Source: Mesorhizobium ciceri WSM4083
GTDB lineage: Bacteria > Pseudomonadota > Alphaproteobacteria > Rhizobiales > Rhizobiaceae
Assembly (NCBI RefSeq): GCF_000519305.1
Contig: NZ_JAFG01000016.1
Coordinates: forward strand, 1 to 58,788
Direction of reading: 5' to 3'
DNA length: 58,788 nucleotides
This document shows, piece after piece, positions 47,727 to 56,513 of this stretch; the stretch's first letter is position 1; each line of letters begins with the position of its first letter. A model generated the notes under the pieces. The model saw only the letters and a program-made list of their open reading frames with translations. It ran no database searches and was not told where the DNA came from. A program made the position numbers and the translations under genes.

Positions 47727-47739
47727 ACCACGGTCATAA

Positions 47740-48015
47740 GAGTTAGCTGCGTGTTGGTGGGTCCCATAGCACCGAACAATTCGGAAGTAAATTTCAACCC
47801 CAAATTTTGACAGCCCGGTTGGGAAACCAAACGACTCCCTGAATTCGAAGATAGCAAAAAACGCGATGCTCCCTCAGGACATCGCCGATCTAACGTGATC
47901 CATGCCTTCGCAATATTCGTTTCTGGAAAATGAGCCGATTGGATCGTCTGAAATTAAACCGCGTCGCGTTTGAACAGCTTCATGCGAGGGCTTCAATATT
48001 AGCAGACGTCCAAGA
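47740..48015. other. gene-free stretch after the IS1111-type element
   Basis: Nothing recognisable is encoded between the end of the IS element and the terminator at 48016. Confidence 0.4.
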
Positions 48016-48046
48016 AAGCCTCGCGGCCAAGCCGCAGGGCTTTTTT
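48016..48046 (+). terminator. intrinsic terminator-like hairpin
   Basis: AAGCCTCGCGG, a 5-base loop, then CCGCAGGGCTT (one mismatch, one G-T pair) followed by a run of T. It has the form of a rho-independent terminator on the plus strand; no intact gene now ends there, so it is probably left from a lost gene. Confidence 0.6.
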
Positions 48047-48139
48047 CTTGTCGATCAATGAGAGCGAATTGGCCACATAATGCATCGCAGTATGGGGCCG
48101 ATAATCAATCAAGGGTTACCAAAGGCGTGCGTTCTTGGC

Positions 48140-48231
48140 CCTCCCGGAGCGGCATGCGGGATATCGGCCACCTGTTCGAGCCAACCGAGGGCAAAAACTT
48201 CTTCAAAGCTGCCGGATATGAGGCCAACTGA
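48140..48231 (+). pseudogene. C-terminal fragment of an IS630-family transposase
   Basis: The plus strand reads RDIGHLFEPTEGKNFFKAAGYE followed closely by a stop, matching the conserved C-terminus of IS630-type transposases. Upstream parts are absent. Confidence 0.6.
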
Positions 48232-48568
48232 TCTCGACACGTTTTAGGCTACCGAGGGAAACGAGACGGACGGGAGCGCTGAAAGCGGACTTCCGCGATC
48301 GCGCGATAAATAATTCCTACCCGACGAATCCGCCATGTGTGGGAGCGTGGCGGACCTGTCGATCTGTCTAACCGGCCTTGCATCAGTCTCGGATATGATG
48401 TGGCGCCGGCCTTCGCGCTCGCCCAAATGCTCTCTTGCTTGCGGCTGTTCTGGCGCCGCCGACTTGGATCCTGCCGATTTGAATCAAAAACGGTTGTGGA
48501 TATTCCAAGCCATTGAGAGGCGGGCGGCCATATCCGGCGTAGGTTGGGTTACTTGATCGGAGAATTAA

Positions 48569-48790
48569 TTGAAGAGCGATTTCGCCGCAGCGCGCGTCCA
48601 CCTCAACGAGGCCCTCAACCATTTATGCGGACATGATCAAGTCAGCCGGGATTCTCGCTTGGCCATTGACCTGCTTATAGAGGCGGTGATCACCGCCGAG
48701 CATTGCAAGCAACCGGCAAAGGTGATCGAGTTCAGGCGCACGAAAAATAACGGACGGGCGTGGCAATCTCAAACGCGCCGAGAACGATAA
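48569..48790 (+). CDS. small conserved rhizobial protein of unknown function
   Basis: The 73-codon frame begins at TTG 48569, with cggagaa upstream. The sequence AARVHLNEALNHLCGHD and AIDLLIEAVITAEHC resembles a small helical protein often seen in rhizobial accessory DNA. Function unknown. Its C-terminus (RRTKNNGRAWQSQ) may be altered by the adjacent junction. Confidence 0.4.
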   Translation: MKSDFAAARVHLNEALNHLCGHDQVSRDSRLAIDLLIEAVITAEHCKQPAKVIEFRRTKNNGRAWQSQTRRER

Positions 48791-49125
48791 AGCCAAGCGC
48801 TATGAAATGAAGAGCGTATCTTTGGTCGATCATTGACGTGTTCACCGGGCGTCCTGCCCGGGTCGACGGATTCCGCTCAGCAACGCAAGAGTGTCGGCAC
48901 CACAGGCTACGGGGCTCTCCGGCGTCAGCGGCGATAATATTTGAGCACCGAGGGCGGATAACGGCTTACCTGTAAGGACGCGACCAGCGCGGTCGTGGGG
49001 CCGGGTCCTCGGCGACAGGTCTCAATGCCCGAACAGGCGGAAGGGTGCTACCACCACGCCAGGAGAACAGAACCCTGATTTGGGATCAAAGCACTGGGGA
49101 TCATGCCCGTTTGGATTTGTTCATC
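48791..49125. other. 335 bases without a recognisable gene
   Basis: No gene is seen. The stretch is between the small protein and the LysR remnant. Confidence 0.4.
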
Positions 49126-50020
49126 GTGGACATCAGGCAGCTAAGATACTTTGTGCAGCTGCGACCCTCAACGTCGCTCAAAGCGCTCTAAGCCTGCATG
49201 TGCGTCAACTGGAGGAAGGGTTCGGCACCCAACCGCTGGTTCGCGACAGGACCGGTGTCAGCCTCACGGCGTCCGGAGACAAGCTGCTTGAGCGCGCGCG
49301 GATCATCCTGAAGGAAATTCAGCTCACCGAGGCCGAACTGACCAACTCGGTGGCGGCTCCTTCCGGAGAGGTGACCATTGGCATTCCGTCCGGAGCCGCT
49401 CGCGTCCTTAGTGGTCCCCTGATTGAATCGGTAAGAAGCGAATTGCCGAGGATCTCGCTGAAGATGATCGAGGGAATGACGGGACCGCTGGAGGAGTGGA
49501 TGGCTGGCGGCCGTTTCAATCTGGCTGTCCTTTACCGAACTGCCGAGAGCGTGGGGAAAATGACGGTGCTGGCCCGCGAAGAGTTTTGCCTGGTGGTGCC
49601 GCCCGGCCAACCGCCTTTCGAAGAGTCGATACGGCTTGCCGACCTGCACGCGTTTCCGCTGGCGGTTCCCATGCGCAACAACAATGTCCGGCGTTCGGTG
49701 GCGGACGTCGTTGCCCAACACGGTTGTGTGCTGGACGTCAGATTCGAAGTCGACTCCCTTTCCACGATCATCGATATGGTCATGGAAGGAAAGGCCTATT
49801 CCATCCTTACCCCGTCGGCCATTCAGAAAGAGGCGTGCAAGGCAAGGTCCGCACGGTCAAGATTATTGATCCGGTGATCAGCCGTTCCGTTGTACTCGCC
49901 GTCAACCCGAAAGATGAGCGCTCTCCAGCCGTCTCCGCGGTCCGCAAGCTGATCCCAAAGGTCGTAAAGACTTTGATCGAGAGCAGGCACTGGTCGGCCA
50001 CGGCTCCGGACCGGGCTTAG
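49126..50020 (+). pseudogene. LysR-family regulator, broken by an N-terminal deletion and a C-terminal frameshift
   Basis: The N-terminus starts in one frame (DIRQLRYFVQL). It jumps at about 49163 to another frame (AATLNVAQSALSLHVRQLEE), losing about ten residues of the helix-turn-helix. The second frame runs through the ligand-binding domain (GEVTIGIPSGAARVLSGPLI and LPRISLKMIEGMTGPLEEW). At about 49835 it shifts again: the proper C-terminus (GKVRTVKIIDPVISRSVVLAV) is in the next frame and ends at 50020. The domain type is that of Nac/Cbl-like LysR proteins, not NodD. The DNA-binding region is damaged, so function is unlikely. Confidence 0.7.
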
Positions 50021-50520
50021 GCAGATGCTTCAAACCAAGTTCCAGGTGCTACCGCTCCTCCGCGACTGCCTGAGCCGCATCAATCTGGAGATGGTTTTGG
50101 GCGACATTCGATATTTGACCGCATGCGACTGTCGCGATGAAATTGCAGAGCAGCGAGGCTCGGTTCGGATATCGGCCGTTCTAGTATCTGGCAGGAATAT
50201 GGATCGATTTCCATTGAGCTGGCACGGTCATCAGGGAATTGTGGGGGCTTTGTCGACCTATTTCCGCATGCTGGCCATTGAACGGTTACCTGAAGGTTGT
50301 TCGAAACGAGCCAAGCATCAGTTTACAACGCTGGGCGATCTCGGCTACCTCAACTTGAGGAAGGAACGACCCGCGCGCCGCAAGAAACAAGTATCCTCGC
50401 GGTGCGAATTTCGGTGCGGGCGAATCACCGCGATCAGTGGGGGGCAGATTACATCTACGACCGCGATCAATCTTGGATCGAGACCAACCGCTTTGCAGTC
50501 GCTCGTTTCGAGCGCGTGGA
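50021..50520. other. 500 bases without an intact gene
   Basis: The last 130 bases carry, on the plus strand, what looks like the end of an unknown protein (WGADYIYDRDQSWIETNRF), which stops next to the vapC end. Nothing else is recognised. Confidence 0.35.
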
Positions 50521-50955
50521 CTAAGCCGGGAGTTCCTTGAGCGGGTTCGCCCACGGCACCCCGAGCGGCTGAAAATGCCGCTCGTTTGCCGTCAGGACCG
50601 TGTAGCCTCGCGCTGCCGCCGTGGCGGCTATCGCGATGTCTTCGAAGCCGGGATCATGCGCCCGCGCTCGGTCAATGATCGCGCCGGCGTGGCGGGCCTC
50701 CTCGATGCCGAACGGCAGGATGCGGCCAGCATAGAGCTGCTCGACGGCGGCGAGCCAGCGGCGCAGCCGTGCCGCCTTCGTCGTCGCGCCGATCCTGACG
50801 GCGCGGGTAATGCCCGCCTCGATTTCCGCGACCGTGACCGTCGACATGTACAGATGGTTATTGTTCTTGTGCAGCCAGTCGGCGAACGGCTGCAAGCCGA
50901 CTTCCTTTTTCGTCGGCGCGTCGGCCGACACGATATTCGTGTCCAGCAGATACAC
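50521..50955 (-). CDS. vapC: VapC-type PIN-domain toxin
   Basis: The 144-residue ribonuclease-like toxin has the PIN acidic residues: Asp in LLDTNIVS at the N-terminus, Glu in VAEIEAG at about residue 45, and Asp in GFEDIAIAATA at about residue 104. It starts at GTG 50955, just after the antitoxin stop, so the two are coupled. Such toxins cut RNA (often initiator tRNA) when the antitoxin is degraded. Confidence 0.88.
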   Translation of the reverse strand: MYLLDTNIVSADAPTKKEVGLQPFADWLHKNNNHLYMSTVTVAEIEAGITRAVRIGATTKAARLRRWLAAVEQLYAGRILPFGIEEARHAGAIIDRARAHDPGFEDIAIAATAAARGYTVLTANERHFQPLGVPWANPLKELPA

Positions 50956-50958
50956 GGG

Positions 50959-51207
50959 CTAGAAGCCCTCACGCAAAGCGCGGGCGGGCTTCCGCCTCCG
51001 TTCCGGAATGTCGTCGGGGTCGCCCGGGAAGGCTAGCAGGAGGTCTGCAAAGCTGGGCACCTTGGAAACCCTCTCCCATTCTTTGAAAGACACGAGCACG
51101 GCCTCCGGCTTGCCGTGGCGGGTGATCACGGAAGGCTCCCCGGCAACGGCCTGTTCGACCACCGCCGACAAGGTGGCCTTCGCGTCCTTCAGCTGAATCT
51201 CCCTCAT
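50959..51207 (-). CDS. Phd/YefM-type antitoxin of the VapC toxin
   Basis: The 82-residue protein starts MREIQLKDAKATLSAVVEQA and continues GEPSVITRHGKPEAVLVS, the DNA-binding N-terminal half of Phd/YefM antitoxins; the Pro- and Arg-rich C-terminus would wrap the toxin. The pair probably regulates its own promoter. It is one of the few intact units in this decayed stretch, as expected for a module that punishes its own loss. Confidence 0.85.
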   Translation of the reverse strand: MREIQLKDAKATLSAVVEQAVAGEPSVITRHGKPEAVLVSFKEWERVSKVPSFADLLLAFPGDPDDIPERRRKPARALREGF

Positions 51208-51502
51208 GTCGACGTCTCCATATGACTACCGATGGTCATAGTCTGTTTTGTTGACAGGTGCAAGAGATAGGATCGTTGTCCTATCCTTCAATTGACGTCT
51301 GGAGTGCTGCCGTGGGCGGAAATCGCCGCAACCCCGGACGATGGAATTTGCCGATTCTGCTCGGCGAGCTCAGTCGTACTCCAGACGTTCCGAGAGCAGC
51401 ACGACACCTCAAGGCTGCCACAATCACCACGCCGGCGGGGCACTCCCTCCTTGCCGCTCCGCAATCCGGAAGGGTTGGTCGAAAGTATCTCGTCTTACGG
51501 CA
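51208..51502. other. 295 bases; probable toxin-antitoxin promoter region
   Basis: No gene is recognised. The first 60 bases upstream of the antitoxin include the short repeats catatgac and gatggtcat, which could serve autoregulation. Confidence 0.35.
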
Positions 51503-51922
51503 CTACGCTGCCACAAGGTCTCGCCCGACAGGGTTGAGGATGAAGTTGTTGCGATATTTTTCAAACAAGCTCTCAACTTGATCGACCCGGAAATAGCGCT
51601 CGGCAGCCGTCTTGCTGGTTGGTTTATCCCTGCGCGCGAGGGCGTCGGAAACGTCTCTCGGGATCAGGTAAATTGCCCTGCCATTTGTTACATCTGGCAG
51701 CAGGATAACGATTGCAAGCCAATCGAACTGATCGAAGTCGTAGTAGGTGACGTAGGACGGCCCTTGTTTGAACGTTCGAGACTTTACAGACACCCTTTGC
51801 GGGGAATGCCCGACTGGCTGAGCGATGACATCGTAGCCAGGCCAGTTGTCAGGAACTTTGAGAGCGGGCACTCCGGCAAGGGTCAGTTCAGCGGCGACCA
51901 CCATCTCGCAGGCGTCACCCAT
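51503..51922 (-). CDS. putative PD-(D/E)XK nuclease-like protein
   Basis: A protein of about 139 residues if started at ATG 51922 (MGDACEM); the frame is open to 52024, which would overlap the upstream gene. It reads VVAAELTLAGVPALKVPDNWP, then YDVIAQP and VSVKSRTF. An acidic residue followed after about ten residues by a strand with V-K is the outline of the PD-(D/E)XK nuclease fold (Glu/Asp/Lys), and it is found in small restriction-like proteins. The active-site assignment is by eye only. It forms a unit with the gene upstream, 43 bases away. Confidence 0.5.
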   Translation of the reverse strand: MGDACEMVVAAELTLAGVPALKVPDNWPGYDVIAQPVGHSPQRVSVKSRTFKQGPSYVTYYDFDQFDWLAIVILLPDVTNGRAIYLIPRDVSDALARRDKPTSKTAAERYFRVDQVESLFEKYRNNFILNPVGRDLVAA

Positions 51923-51965
51923 CTGCTTTGACGTGTACAGTCTCCTTTGCAAGATGATGGAGCCT

Positions 51966-52496
51966 TCAATGTGAGAGATGTTCTGGATTTCCCGTCGCCC
52001 AACCCAACCGAAGGCGTCGGCCACTTTTCAAAACGATGATGATTGGTTGGTCTGGTCGAGCCGACATGCCGAAAAGGCTGGCAAACCGCTCGAAGTCAGC
52101 GAACCACGTCCGGGAGACGGAGAAGGAATGTACGATCATCGCCGCTTCGTCCGTCTTGAACCGCTTCGCCTCCAACAATGCTGATGAGGTTCGATGCAGC
52201 AGTTGGTAGCGCACGTCCGATGGAGGTACGGCGTCTAAACCCAGCAGATCGCGGATTTGAAGCATGCGAAGTCGCTTGCCAACTGAGGGTTCTGCAAACC
52301 ACTCGCCGACTGTTGGCCCGAATGGTTCCTTGACCTTGCCTTCAATGGTAGCCGCGCATGTCTCTTCGCCAAATCGGATCAAAGCGAAGACATCGCTTTG
52401 GCTGTCACGGCCCCCACCGGCCAACGGCACCTTGTGCTCGGGAATCCGTGCTGTCGCCGAACAGGGCATTGAGCGGTCGAAGGAGACATTTTCCAA
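51966..52496 (-). CDS. uncharacterised protein, DUF6946-like
   Basis: A 176-codon frame with EGKVKEPFGPTVGEWF, RDLLGLDAVPPSDVRYQLLHRT and AAMIVHSFS, which I recall as a conserved alphaproteobacterial family of unknown function. The N-terminus (before PLAGGGRDSQSD) may not be original, because the DNA around 52440 joins to a phasin gene piece on the other strand. It precedes the nuclease-like gene on the same strand. Confidence 0.5.
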   Translation of the reverse strand: MENVSFDRSMPCSATARIPEHKVPLAGGGRDSQSDVFALIRFGEETCAATIEGKVKEPFGPTVGEWFAEPSVGKRLRMLQIRDLLGLDAVPPSDVRYQLLHRTSSALLEAKRFKTDEAAMIVHSFSVSRTWFADFERFASLFGMSARPDQPIIIVLKSGRRLRLGWATGNPEHLSH

Positions 52497-52824
52497 ATTG
52501 AGTTCGGATGCCGAAACGGCTCAAAGGGCTTTCGACCCCACCTTTGAAATGGCCAAGACCACCAGCAACGAGATGCTCCTGAAGACGATTGCCGCTCTGC
52601 AAGCCAATGCCGAAGCCGGCTTCACGCACCTCGAAGCACTGGTTGCCGTGAAGTCGCCGTCCGAGTTTTTCGAACTGCAGACCGCATTCCTGCGCAAACA
52701 GATCGAGAAGTCCGCCGAGCAGGCCAAGGCCCTCCAGGCATTGATGTTGAGAGCTACGGAGGACGTGTCCAAGCCGATCAAGGATGCCTTTGAGAAGGCT
52801 TTGAAGGTACACAAGGCCGCCTGA
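52442..52824 (+). pseudogene. phasin gene fragment, N-terminus missing
   Basis: The plus strand reads AVAEQGIERSKETFSKL, ANAEAGFTHLEALVAVKSPSEFFELQ and FLRKQIEKSAEQAKAL, the helical core of phasins that coat polyhydroxybutyrate granules. The upstream part of the open frame (52264-52440) is antisense to the neighbouring gene and not phasin. The normal start and first 30 or so residues are gone, so this is a truncated gene at a recombination junction. Confidence 0.7.
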
Positions 52825-53734
52825 TTCTTTCAGGCAACCCGAGACCGAAAGTCAGTACCTCGTCCACTGGGGCACCTCGCGCTGGTCTTCTTCCATTTGG
52901 TCGGACGGCTTTGTCTGCCCGACCTCATCGCAGTGACGTCGTCCTCGCGGTTTTCGGCGCTTCTTGGTTCTCCCCGCTGTAGGCGGACAATCCGTGCGAT
53001 TTTTTTCATGCAATGAGGTGGTGCGCGGCAAGTCGGGGAATGCCCCGCTTGTCGCCGTCTCGACAATCGCGCTGCGCACCGCTTCGGGGTCTCTGCCAAT
53101 CCACCAAGGTCGACAGCGACGTGTTCCCGCCTGGAAGCTAGTCTTAGTCTAGGGTCCATTGCCGCGACTACCCTTCGCAAACAAGAGCGGCTAGCCTCAA
53201 CAAGCCCAGAGCACGCCGGGGGACGGCCCAGCGCCAGCCCTGCTGTCCGACATACCGGCGTCGATAAGCACAGGGTTGCCGAGATTAGCGTGATAGGCAT
53301 TGACGAGGATGCGGCTATGCGGGCTTGCCGGCCGTCCCTCCGGACCAGGTCGACACTTTGCTGATCACTCATGCATCCCGACCATATCAACGGCGTGCTG
53401 ACCGTCTGCCAGAAGGCGTAGTCGGTAGCGGCGACGACGAGCTCTGCTTCGGGAAATAGCACCTCGCCGGATCGCACTCTGGGCAACGGTAGGAGGAATT
53501 GCGCTTGTGGAGTACCTCGTCGATCGATGTAGGATCCATCGACTTTCATAGATTGGCCACCTGTCAGCAACCAACATAAGCATTGCCGCGCGCCCTGTAG
53601 ATTCGCGAAATGATGATCGCTCGTCGGCCTCGGCGTCAAGCACAGCATATGCGGGTACGAACGGAGTCATTCACCTTGCGGAACAGCAGCAGTTGGGCAA
53701 TGCTCGCCACCAGAGCATACCGTGGGGGCAGTAG
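52825..53734. other. 910-base stretch without a supported gene
   Basis: A minus-strand frame of 272 codons (53648-52830) is open, but it has the Arg/Ser/Pro-rich composition of a shadow frame and matches nothing. No other feature is seen. Confidence 0.4.
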
Positions 53735-54198
53735 ATGGGCGAAGGGGCTTACCCAGGCGAAGGCGCCGACACGGCGCAGATCATTCGGCTGGCAAGTGAA
53801 TATCGTGAGGCAGCGCACAGTCTCCTCGCCCGTAAACTGAACGGGCTATCCTTGGCGCCGTGCCGGCTTGTCGCTGTTCATGCCATTGAGCTCTATTTAA
53901 ACGTTTTTCTTCGGGAAGCCGGCGTTCATGCTGCCGAAATACGTGGCTTCCAGCACACGACCTTTCCAAGCGGGTGGAACGTGCGAAGAAGTCCGGTCTG
54001 GTTCTGCGCAAGCGCACGCAGCAGCATCTCGAGCAGATGACATCCGCACGGGAGTATGTAGTCACCCGGTACGGTCCGGAGATGACGAACACGTTGTCCC
54101 AAGTGAATCGCCTGATGGCGACTTTGGATGAACTGGACAAGAGGATTTCGTCCCTTGTTAGGTCAAAACGCGGCGATGGATCGACCTCGAAGAATTAG
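53735..54198 (+). pseudogene. HEPN-like helical protein gene with one frameshift
   Basis: The first frame reads LASEYREAAHSLLARKL, then CRLVAVHAIELYLNVFLREAG, typical of a HEPN-type helical bundle. At about 53960 the frame changes by one, and the continuation DLSKRVERAKKSGLVL and TSAREYVVTRYGPEM is in the next frame to the stop at 54198. A single-base change in the segment after GFQH explains the break. Confidence 0.6.
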
Positions 54199-54452
54199 CA
54201 ACGTTCGCCGGCGCCCTATGCTTGGATCTTTGTCGGTGCCTTGGCGGACGCGGGGATTGGAAATTGCTTGTGGCAGAAACTCATCCGATCTGGTGATCGC
54301 GGTAAGCGCAATCGGCTCATCCGCCGGCTGCAACATCAAGAGCAACATCAAATGGCATCGCGACCGGTCATGATCTGGTGCCTGCCAGCATTCTGCCAGT
54401 TCCTTTAGCGATTGCTAATATGCTATATGCAAAAATGTGAGGGGTTAATTCC
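54199..54452. other. intergenic stretch without a gene
   Basis: No gene is recognised; it contains the region upstream of the small exported protein that follows. Confidence 0.35.
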
Positions 54453-54755
54453 ATGGGGCTGTCGCAAAGGCATATTGCACTGGTGTGGCTCATCCTGGCT
54501 GGCGATGCGGAGGCCCACGATTGGTACACCGGCAAGACGGATCCCATTCTTCATTATAACTGCTGCGGCAACAAAGACTGTCACCCAATCGATTCCAGCG
54601 ACGTCAGGGCGACCAAAGACGGCTATTACGTCAGGCTAACTCGTCCCACCTACATGAATGAGCCACAAGGAGGGGAGTGGTTTATCCCCAGAGAGCGCGT
54701 CCAGGCGGCGCCGGATGATCGATACTGGCGCGCGACCGCGAGGTTGCCGCACTGA
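54453..54755 (+). pseudogene. small exported protein, 3' end replaced by bioA sequence
   Basis: The N-terminus is a short signal peptide (ATG 54453, SQRHIALVWLILAGDAEA). The mature part reads DWYTGKTDPILHYNCCG, DCHPIDSSDVRATKDGYYV and GEWFIPRERVQAAPDD, a conserved rhizobial periplasmic family of unknown function rich in Cys and His. From about 54722 the DNA is bioA sequence, so the last residues (RYWRATARLPH) are foreign and the gene is truncated. Confidence 0.6.
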
Positions 54756-55438
54756 TCGTCGAGCCGTTGGTACTCGGCGCCGGAGGCATGCTGATGTATC
54801 CGGCTTCGGTTCTCGCAGAACTCAAACGGATTGCCGAGCGCTCCGGGACGCTGTTCATCGCCGACGAAGTCATGACTGGCTGGGGCCGCACCGGCACCAT
54901 GTTCGCCTGCGAGCAAGCAGCGGTCGCGCCCGACATCTTGTGCACGTCCAACGGGCTGACGGGCGGCTCGCTGCCGCTCGCGGCGACGCTTGCCACCGAT
55001 GAGATCTTTCGCGCACATTTTTCCCGCGACAGAGCCAAGACCTTCTTCCATTCGAGTTCTTACACGGCGAACCCGATCGCTTGCGCGGCAGCGCTCGCGA
55101 ATGTCGGCATCTGGAAGGACGAGCCAGTAGCGGAACGCGTGGCCGCGCTGTCGCGGATGCAAGCTGAGAAAATTGCACCGTTCAACGGGGACCCGCGTTT
55201 TGAGAATGTGCGAACGACCGGCACCATCGCCGCGCTCGACCTTCGCGTTGGCAATGCAGGCTATCTGGCCGAGGTCGGCCCAAGGCTGCGCGCCTTCTTC
55301 CTCGAACGCGGATTGCTGGTACGACCGCTCGGCAACGTCATCTATGTGCTGCCGCCCTATTGCGTGACGTCGGACGAGCTCGACGGCCTCTACGCGGCAA
55401 TAGACGAGGCGGCCGGGCTTGCGGGCAACAGCCAATGA
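54725..55438 (+). pseudogene. bioA: adenosylmethionine-8-amino-7-oxononanoate aminotransferase BioA, C-terminal part
   Basis: BioA makes diaminopelargonate in biotin synthesis. Only its C-terminal half remains: VAALIVEPLVLGAGGMLMYPA, LFIADEVMTGWGRTG (Asp that binds the PLP ring nitrogen), then FFHSSSYTANPIACAAAL and the end PPYCVTSDELDGLYAAID. The PLP lysine would be expected near TSNGLTGG, where the Lys of SKGLTGG-type sequences is replaced by Asn. The 5' part (about 200 codons) is replaced at about 54722 by the gene of an exported protein. The stop overlaps bioZ (ATGA), the remains of a bioBFDAZ operon. Confidence 0.88.
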
Positions 55439-56418
55439 ACCGCGCGGCGCGCATCATAGGCCTTGGCCATCACGTGCCGGCGCGCAGGGTCGGCAATGGT
55501 GAGATCGAGGCAAGCCTCGAGCTGGAGGCAGGCTGGATCGAGGGGCGTACCGGGATCCGCTCGCGTTACTGGGCCGAGCCAGGCGACACGCTTTCCGGCT
55601 TGGCGGCCAAGGCAGGCGACATGGCGCTGCAGGCCGCCGGCATTGATCGCAAGGAGATCGGCCTGCTGCTGCTCGCCACCTCGACACCGGACCACCTGCT
55701 GCCGCCGAGCGCGCCGCTGGTGGCGCACGGGCTCGGCCTCGAGAAGGCAGGCGGGGTCGACCTCGCGGGTGCCTGCGCCGGATTCATCTATGCCATGAGC
55801 TTCGCCGATGGCTTTGTTCGCCTGCACAACAAACCGGCCATCGTCATCGCTGCCAACATCTTGAGCCGTCGCATCAATCCGGCCGAGCGCGCCAGCGCCG
55901 TGCTGTTCGCCGATGCCGCGGGCGCTGTGGTACTCGCCCCATACAGCGATGCCGCCCACGGCATCCTCGGCTCTTCTTTTGCCTCGGACGGTTCCGTCTA
56001 TGGCCTGATCCATATCCCCGCGGGCGGCAGCAATCGGCCGTTTTCCGAAGAAATTGACATCGCCGAAACCCGCATGACCATTGCAGATGGCCGCGAGGTC
56101 TTCGTTAAGGCTGTGGAGATGATGAGCCGCTGTTCCGCAGAGGCGCTGGAGTTGGCGGGCGTTGCGACATGTGGCATCACACGCTTCGTGCCACACCAGG
56201 CAAATGCCCGCATCTTCAATGCTGTCGGCAAATCGCTCGGCATCGAGGACGAGCGCATCGTCAAGACCATCGCCGACTACGGCAACTCGTCGGCCGCAAC
56301 GATCCCGCTATCGCTGTCGGTCGCGCATGGCGCCAATCCGTTTCAGCCAGGCGAGAAACTGCTGTTGGCCGCAGCCGGCGCTGGCCTGACAGGCGGTGCA
56401 CTGGTGGTCGGCATTTAA
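55435..56418 (+). CDS. bioZ: BioZ, 3-oxoacyl-ACP synthase III-like enzyme of biotin precursor synthesis
   Basis: The 327-residue thiolase-fold enzyme has the KAS III catalytic triad: Cys in GACAGFIYA (about residue 115), His in VPHQANARI and Asn in DYGNSSAAT. In mesorhizobia, BioZ lies at the end of the bio operon on the symbiosis island and supplies the pimeloyl precursor of biotin by condensing glutaryl-CoA with malonyl-ACP. Its ATG overlaps the bioA stop. The coding sequence looks intact, but the upstream promoter and bioBFD have been lost, so expression is uncertain. Confidence 0.9.
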   Translation: MNRAARIIGLGHHVPARRVGNGEIEASLELEAGWIEGRTGIRSRYWAEPGDTLSGLAAKAGDMALQAAGIDRKEIGLLLLATSTPDHLLPPSAPLVAHGLGLEKAGGVDLAGACAGFIYAMSFADGFVRLHNKPAIVIAANILSRRINPAERASAVLFADAAGAVVLAPYSDAAHGILGSSFASDGSVYGLIHIPAGGSNRPFSEEIDIAETRMTIADGREVFVKAVEMMSRCSAEALELAGVATCGITRFVPHQANARIFNAVGKSLGIEDERIVKTIADYGNSSAATIPLSLSVAHGANPFQPGEKLLLAAAGAGLTGGALVVGI

Positions 56419-56513
56419 CCGGCGGATCCCCGCCAATCGGCGCGCCGGCAGCGCCCTATGTGGAGCGCCAACTAAGCATTATATGCGCCGCCCGGGCGCT
56501 CATGCCACGTCGT

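Larger units (their letters stand above)
46141..47739 (+). mobile_element. IS110-family element of the IS1111 type
   Basis: A perfect 13-bp inverted repeat, ttatgaccgtggt at 46141-46153 and accacggtcataa at 47727-47739, brackets the transposase gene. Short subterminal inverted repeats distinguish the IS1111 group from other IS110 elements, whose true ends lie a few bases outside. The 364 bases between the transposase stop and the right repeat are free of genes and should hold the element's guide RNA. Confidence 0.75.

Noticed and set aside
49126..50020. LysR regulator as NodD
   Set aside because: The ligand-binding domain resembles Nac/Cbl-type proteins, and the gene is broken; no nod box was found nearby.
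52830..53648. 272-codon minus-strand frame as a gene
   Set aside because: Composition is that of a shadow frame, no family is recognised and the start has no convincing ribosome-binding site.
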